A stretch of 16,666 nucleotides of DNA from Actinobacteria bacterium 13_1_20CM_4_69_9 (GTDB taxonomy: Bacteria; Actinomycetota; Thermoleophilia; Gaiellales; Gaiellaceae): positions 1 to 16,666 of the forward strand of contig MNJC01000046.1 in NCBI GenBank assembly GCA_001920085.1. The letters run 5' to 3'. Each line of letters starts with the position of its first letter. Position 1 is the first letter of the stretch. This document shows positions 13,332 through 16,666 of this stretch, one piece after another. Made by a program: the position numbers and the translations under genes. A model generated the notes under the pieces. That model was given only the letters and a program-made list of their open reading frames with translations. It ran no database searches and was not told the DNA's origin.

Positions 13332-13688
13332 GTGGCCGACCCGGCGCGCATGATCTTCCTCGGATTCGGCAAGTACGCACGCGCGGACCGGATCTATGCA
13401 CTCGAGCCGCTCCCCGAGGGTGAGCGTGGGCACGGCAGGCGCACGCGCGTCTGGATCGAGGGCGTCCCGGACCCGATCGTCGCGTCGCGAACGGAGCGGA
13501 CGATCCTGCACGACATGGGGCACGACACGGCCGCCAACTCGGCGTTGATCGACGAGGCGCTCGACCTCGCGGAGCGGTTGGCCGAGCAGGCGCAGGCCGG
13601 TCGCGTCGATCTCACGGATCTCGGCCGCCGCGCCCGACGCCTGCTCGAGGCGAGCACGCGCGCCCCTGAAGAGAACAAGCTCTTTTGA
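13332..13688 (+). CDS. RemA/DUF370-like small regulator candidate
   Basis: 118 residues from a GTG at 13332; an ATG at 13350 (MIFLGFGKYARADRIYALEP) is an equally good start and gives 112. Residues 9-62 have an RemA-like order: L-G-F-G-K-x-x-R-A-D-R-I-Y-A-L, then GRRTRVWIEG (36-45) and IVASRTERTIL (49-59). Bacillus RemA has a similar G-x-G-N-x-V-x-A-x-R-I start, a G-R-R-T-R-A centre and a V-L-S end, and is a DNA-binding activator of matrix genes. The C-terminal half (about 63-118) is a charged helical extension not present in RemA. The relation is by eye and weak. It lies 10 bases after the cupin stop, and its TGA overlaps the exporter's TTG, so it belongs to the same operon. Confidence 0.6.
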   Translation: MADPARMIFLGFGKYARADRIYALEPLPEGERGHGRRTRVWIEGVPDPIVASRTERTILHDMGHDTAANSALIDEALDLAERLAEQAQAGRVDLTDLGRRARRLLEASTRAPEENKLF

Positions 13689-14965
13689 CGGACGAGCCCG
13701 GGGTCGCCGCCGCGGAACGCCGCGGCTTCCTGACGCGCTTCGCGCTCGATCTCACGCCGCTACGGCGGTACTCGGCGTTCCGCCGCCTCTGGTTCGGCCA
13801 GGGCGTCTCCTTCATCGGCACGGAGATCGCGGAGGTCGCGCTCGCCTACCAGATGTACCAGCTGACCGGCTCGAAGCTCGCCGTGGGGCTGATCTCGCTG
13901 ACACATCTCGTCCCGCTGCTGACGCTCACCGTCATCGGCGGTGCGATCGCGGATGCGGTCGACCGCAGGCGGCTGATGCTCATCCAGCAGGTCGGGATGG
14001 TCATCGGCAGCCTCGGGCTCGCCCTGAACGCCTCGCTGCACGACCCGCATGTCTGGGCGCTGTACGCATCGCAGCTGATCATCTCGTCGTCGTTCAGCAT
14101 CGGAGCGGGTGCGCAGCGCTCCATGACGCCGCAGCTCGTCGACGAGGCGAACTTCATCTCCGCTTCGGCGCTGAACAGCGTCACGTCGCAGCTCGGCGCG
14201 GTTGCAGGCCCCGGCGTTGCCGGCCTACTGCTCAAGTACGTCGAGCTGAAGTGGATCTACCTCGGCGATTCGCTGTCATACATCGGCGCGCTCGTCGCCG
14301 TCTTCCTGCTGCCGCGCCTCGTTGCCAGGGAGGATGCGGAGCGCGCGAGCTGGGAATCGATCAAGGCGGGGTTCACGTACGTGCGGCACCAGCCGGTGAT
14401 CCTCGGCTTCTTCCTCGTCGACACGGTCGCGATGATCTTCGGGATGCCGTCGGCGCTGTTCGCGCCGGTGGCCAGCGACCGCTTCCACGATCCGTCGCTC
14501 GTCGGGTACCTGTACATGGCGCCTGCGGCCGGCGCCCTCCTGGTGTCGCTCCTGTCGGGACCGCTCCGGCACGTGCGGCGGCAGGGCGTCGGCGTGATCA
14601 TCTCCGCGTCGCTCTGGGGCGCCGCGATCTTCGCCTTCGCCTTTGCACACGAGCTCTGGATCGCCCTGCTGCTGCTCGGTCTCGCCGGCTTCGGCGACCA
14701 GATCAGCGCGATTCTGCGCTCCGTGATGCTCTATCGCATCACGCCGAACGAGATGCTCGGCCGCGTTTCCGGGATCGAGTTCATGCAGGTCGCCGCCGCG
14801 CCGTCGATCGGCAACCTCGAGGCTGGAGCGCTCGCAAACGCCACGAACCTGACGGTCGCGATCGCGTCGGGCGGCGTTCTCTGCGTCGTCGGCTGCGGAG
14901 CCCTCGCGCTGATCTTCCCGGCGCTCGTCCGCTACGACTCGAGCAAGCCCGTTGCTCAGACGTAG
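13685..14965 (+). CDS. MFS transporter (EntS/MFS_3-like exporter)
   Basis: 426 residues with 10-12 hydrophobic helices. The first starts near residue 38 (FGQGVSFIGTEIAEVALAYQ). The cytoplasmic loop 2-3 motif is GGAIADAVDRRRLML (85-99), a form of the major-facilitator G-x-x-x-D-x-x-x-R-R-R signature. The second-half counterpart is MLGRVSGIEFMQVAAAPSIG (357-376). The pattern W-F-G-Q-x-x-S-x-x-G-T near the start is typical of EntS-like exporters that move siderophores, drugs or macrolides out of the cell by proton exchange. The substrate is unknown. The start is TTG at 13685, overlapping the previous stop (TTGA). The stop lies 11 bases after the start of the DNA glycosylase gene. Confidence 0.88.
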   Translation: MTDEPGVAAAERRGFLTRFALDLTPLRRYSAFRRLWFGQGVSFIGTEIAEVALAYQMYQLTGSKLAVGLISLTHLVPLLTLTVIGGAIADAVDRRRLMLIQQVGMVIGSLGLALNASLHDPHVWALYASQLIISSSFSIGAGAQRSMTPQLVDEANFISASALNSVTSQLGAVAGPGVAGLLLKYVELKWIYLGDSLSYIGALVAVFLLPRLVAREDAERASWESIKAGFTYVRHQPVILGFFLVDTVAMIFGMPSALFAPVASDRFHDPSLVGYLYMAPAAGALLVSLLSGPLRHVRRQGVGVIISASLWGAAIFAFAFAHELWIALLLLGLAGFGDQISAILRSVMLYRITPNEMLGRVSGIEFMQVAAAPSIGNLEAGALANATNLTVAIASGGVLCVVGCGALALIFPALVRYDSSKPVAQT

Positions 14966-15421
14966 CTTCTTCGCGCGCAGCGTCCACGAGGTCGCGCCCG
15001 ACCTCATCGGGGTGACCTTGCTCGTCGACGGCGTCGGCGGGCGCATCGTCGAGGTCGAGGCCTACGACCAGGAGGATCCCGCGAGCCACGGCTACCGTGC
15101 GGCGCGGAGGGCGTCCCCGAGGCAGCGTTGATCCGCGCCCTCGAGCCGACCTCCGGCATCGACGAGCAACGCCGGCGCCGGCGCAACGACAACCTCCGTG
15201 CGCTCTGCTCCGGGCCCGGGAAGCTCTGTCAGGCGCTCGCTGTCACGGGCGCACACGACGGCCTGCCGCTCGACCGGCCGCCCTTCCGGCTGCGCGAGCG
15301 GAAGGAGGCCCCGGAGATCGTGACCGCACCCCGCATCGGCATCACGCGTGCGACGGAGCTCAGCTGGCGCTATCTGGAAGCAAACAACCCATACATCAGC
15401 CGTGCCCGACCACGAGCGTGA
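14952..15421 (+). pseudogene. 3-methyladenine DNA glycosylase (AAG/MPG family), disrupted by internal deletion and frameshift
   Basis: The family excises alkylated purines from DNA. A TTG at 14952 opens LLRRSFFARSVHEVAPDLIG and continues to IVEVEAYDQEDPASHGYR, which carries the catalytic glutamate and the tyrosine of the V-E-x-E-A-Y motif; this frame then ends at TGA 15129-15131. The C-terminal half resumes in another frame at 15098: C-G-A-E-G-V-P-E-A-A-L-I-R-A-L-E-P, then LCSGPGKLCQALAVTGAHDG and a natural-looking end NPYISRARPRA at 15421. The joint at about 15096-15100 lacks the expected block of about 30 residues (G-x-T-x-R-N, M-F-x-x-P-G, Y-V-Y, N-V), and the loss is not a multiple of three. 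Neither fragment should have activity. The 3' end overlaps the convergent penicillin-binding-protein gene by 26 bp. Confidence 0.88.
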
Positions 15422-16666
15422 CCTGCATGTGCGGCGCCGCCGCGACGCCCGGGACGGGAGTCTGCGCGAGGATGCGGCCCGCATGCCCTTCGGCGAATCG
15501 GGCGATCCCGGGAACGAGACCCCGGGCGCGTAGCCGCGCCCGTGCTTGCGGCAGCGAGAGGCCGATCACGTGGGGCACGACTCCGTGCAAGGGCTTCGCG
15601 AGCACGAGCGTGACGGTGTCCCAGGAAGACGCGCTGCCGCGGCGGGGAAACTGGTCGAGCACCAGATCGATGCGCTGCTTCGGCTGTGCCGGCTTGTAGA
15701 CGATGTTCGCCGTCAGGGGCTGGCCGGCGAGTCGCAGCTTCGCGCGTGTGAGCGTCATGCCGACGACACGCGGGATCGCCACCTCGTTCTTCTTGCAGTT
15801 GGCGGTGTGCGTCGGCCCCCGGCCGGCGAAGTACGAGACGAGCGCCGTTTCGCGGCAAAGACCGTTGTCGAGCTGCAGCCGGCCGTCGCGCCACACGACG
15901 CGCTTCGACGTGGAGTACGGATACGAGTACCCCGGGAACGACTCCGGCGTCGTCCCCGCAAGCGCGAGCTGTGTGAAGGCGCGCCAGATCTCCGCCGGAA
16001 AGGTCCCGCCCGCGACGGCTTCGCCGTGGTACTCCGTCAGCATCGGCCTGAGCTTGTTCGGGTAGCCGACCCACACCGCCGTCGCGAGCTGCGGCGTGTA
16101 TCCCACGAACCACGCATCGCCATAGTTCTCCGTCGTGCCTGTCTTCCCGGCCTCGATGCGACCGGGCAGCGCCGCGTTCTTGCCGGTCCCGGACCGGATC
16201 ACTCCCTCGAGGATGCTCGTGAGCAGCGCGTCCTGGTCCGGCGTGAGCGCCGCGTGGTAGACGGGACGGTTGTCCTCCATGAGCTTCTCGGTCGCATTGC
16301 TGACTCGCGCGACCGCGCGCGGCCGGTTGCCGAACACACTCCCGTCGACGCGGCGTCCCTGGTTGGCGAACGTCGAGAATGCCCGTGCCATCTCGAGTGG
16401 GCTGACGGCGTCGGCCCCGAGCCCGATCGCGAAGTACGGGTTCAGGTGTCGCGTGATGCCGACCTGGTGCGCGGTCTTCGCGACGTTCGCCGGCCCGACG
16501 AGCTTCGTCAACTGGGCGAAGATGCTGTTGTCGGACACTGCGGTGGCCGTGACGAGGTCGCCGGAGCCGATGTAGTCGTTCTCGTAGTTGTGGACCGGCC
16601 AGTACTTGTCGCCGATGAAGATGCTGACGGGCTTCGAGGGGAACGTCGTCGACGGTGAGATCCCCT
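15396..16666 (-). CDS. Class A penicillin-binding protein, C-terminal part with two PASTA domains (cut by window edge)
   Basis: 422 residues are visible and the frame runs open into the right edge, so the N-terminus, glycosyltransferase domain and S-x-x-K serine are outside. Visible residues begin GISPSTTFPSKPVSIFIGDK. The transpeptidase motifs S-D-N (just after the GTG at 16538) and K-T-G-T-T (about 16131-16145, in GKTGTTENYGDAWFVGYTP) are present. VSPLEMARAFSTFANQGRRV is the usual class A block. The protein cross-links peptidoglycan outside the membrane. Two PASTA-like repeats end the protein: one starts IPRVVGMTLTRAKLRLAGQP and the other VPHVIGLSLPQARARLRARG. A shorter frame from GTG 16538 is not the start, because the homology continues upstream. 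The stop at 15396 lies inside the end of the convergent glycosylase gene, with no visible terminator. Confidence 0.94.
   Translation of the reverse strand, partial: GISPSTTFPSKPVSIFIGDKYWPVHNYENDYIGSGDLVTATAVSDNSIFAQLTKLVGPANVAKTAHQVGITRHLNPYFAIGLGADAVSPLEMARAFSTFANQGRRVDGSVFGNRPRAVARVSNATEKLMEDNRPVYHAALTPDQDALLTSILEGVIRSGTGKNAALPGRIEAGKTGTTENYGDAWFVGYTPQLATAVWVGYPNKLRPMLTEYHGEAVAGGTFPAEIWRAFTQLALAGTTPESFPGYSYPYSTSKRVVWRDGRLQLDNGLCRETALVSYFAGRGPTHTANCKKNEVAIPRVVGMTLTRAKLRLAGQPLTANIVYKPAQPKQRIDLVLDQFPRRGSASSWDTVTLVLAKPLHGVVPHVIGLSLPQARARLRARGLVPGIARFAEGHAGRILAQTPVPGVAAAPHMQVTLVVGHG

Noticed and set aside
14952..15421. Programmed frameshift joining the two glycosylase halves
   Set aside because: A conserved block of about 30 residues is missing at the joint, so a frameshift alone would not restore the enzyme.
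1..16666. CRISPR arrays, tRNA or rRNA genes, insertion sequences, phage genes
   Set aside because: No regularly spaced repeats, cloverleaf sequences, transposase motifs or integrase were seen on either strand.

Overview
The window is very GC-rich, gene-dense bacterial DNA. It has many GTG and TTG starts, 1-8 bp gene overlaps, a PPOX/F420-type oxidoreductase, a transglycosylase-like secreted protein and a two-PASTA class A penicillin-binding protein. Together these suggest a high-GC actinobacterium, and the protein wording resembles the deep-branching Thermoleophilia (Gaiellales/Solirubrobacterales). That placement is inference from memory of protein families, not from a search.

Layout. 1-333 (-) is the N-terminal part of an HMG-CoA reductase-like gene cut by the window edge. 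Only 11 bp away and divergent starts a rightward block: a ferritin-like diiron protein (345-1157), folD (1159-2016), a cold-shock protein with a TTG start and a strong terminator (2093-2293), then the tRNA amidotransferase operon gatC-gatA-small ORF-gatB (2382-5725) and a single-pass membrane protein of unknown function (5791-6402). A long perfect hairpin separates this block from two leftward genes: a PPOX-class oxidoreductase (6481-6906) and a secreted Rpf/transglycosylase-like protein (6914-7495).

From 7667 transcription is rightward again. An alanine-glyoxylate/serine-pyruvate aminotransferase homologue is coupled to serA, giving a serine/glyoxylate module. A short YbaK-like protein and an orphan LuxR-type helix-turn-helix remnant follow. 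A second unit (10919-15421) runs ilvE, a DegT/DnrJ/EryC1 sugar aminotransferase, a small cupin, a RemA/DUF370-like protein, an MFS exporter and a 3-methyladenine DNA glycosylase gene. The last overlaps, tail to tail, a leftward penicillin-binding protein (15396 to beyond the window end).

The most striking observation is that otherwise well-conserved genes carry internal losses in their core. The 7667 aminotransferase is intact as a reading frame but lacks the segment that carries the PLP-binding lysine. The DNA glycosylase has lost about 30 codons and is frameshifted. The YbaK-like protein lacks the canonical lysine segment. The LuxR HTH has no start and lies in frame after a TAG. These may reflect real gene decay, pseudoenzymes, or collapsed assembly. 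I see no CRISPR array, tRNA, rRNA, insertion sequence or prophage, and no gene-free stretch longer than 300 bases.
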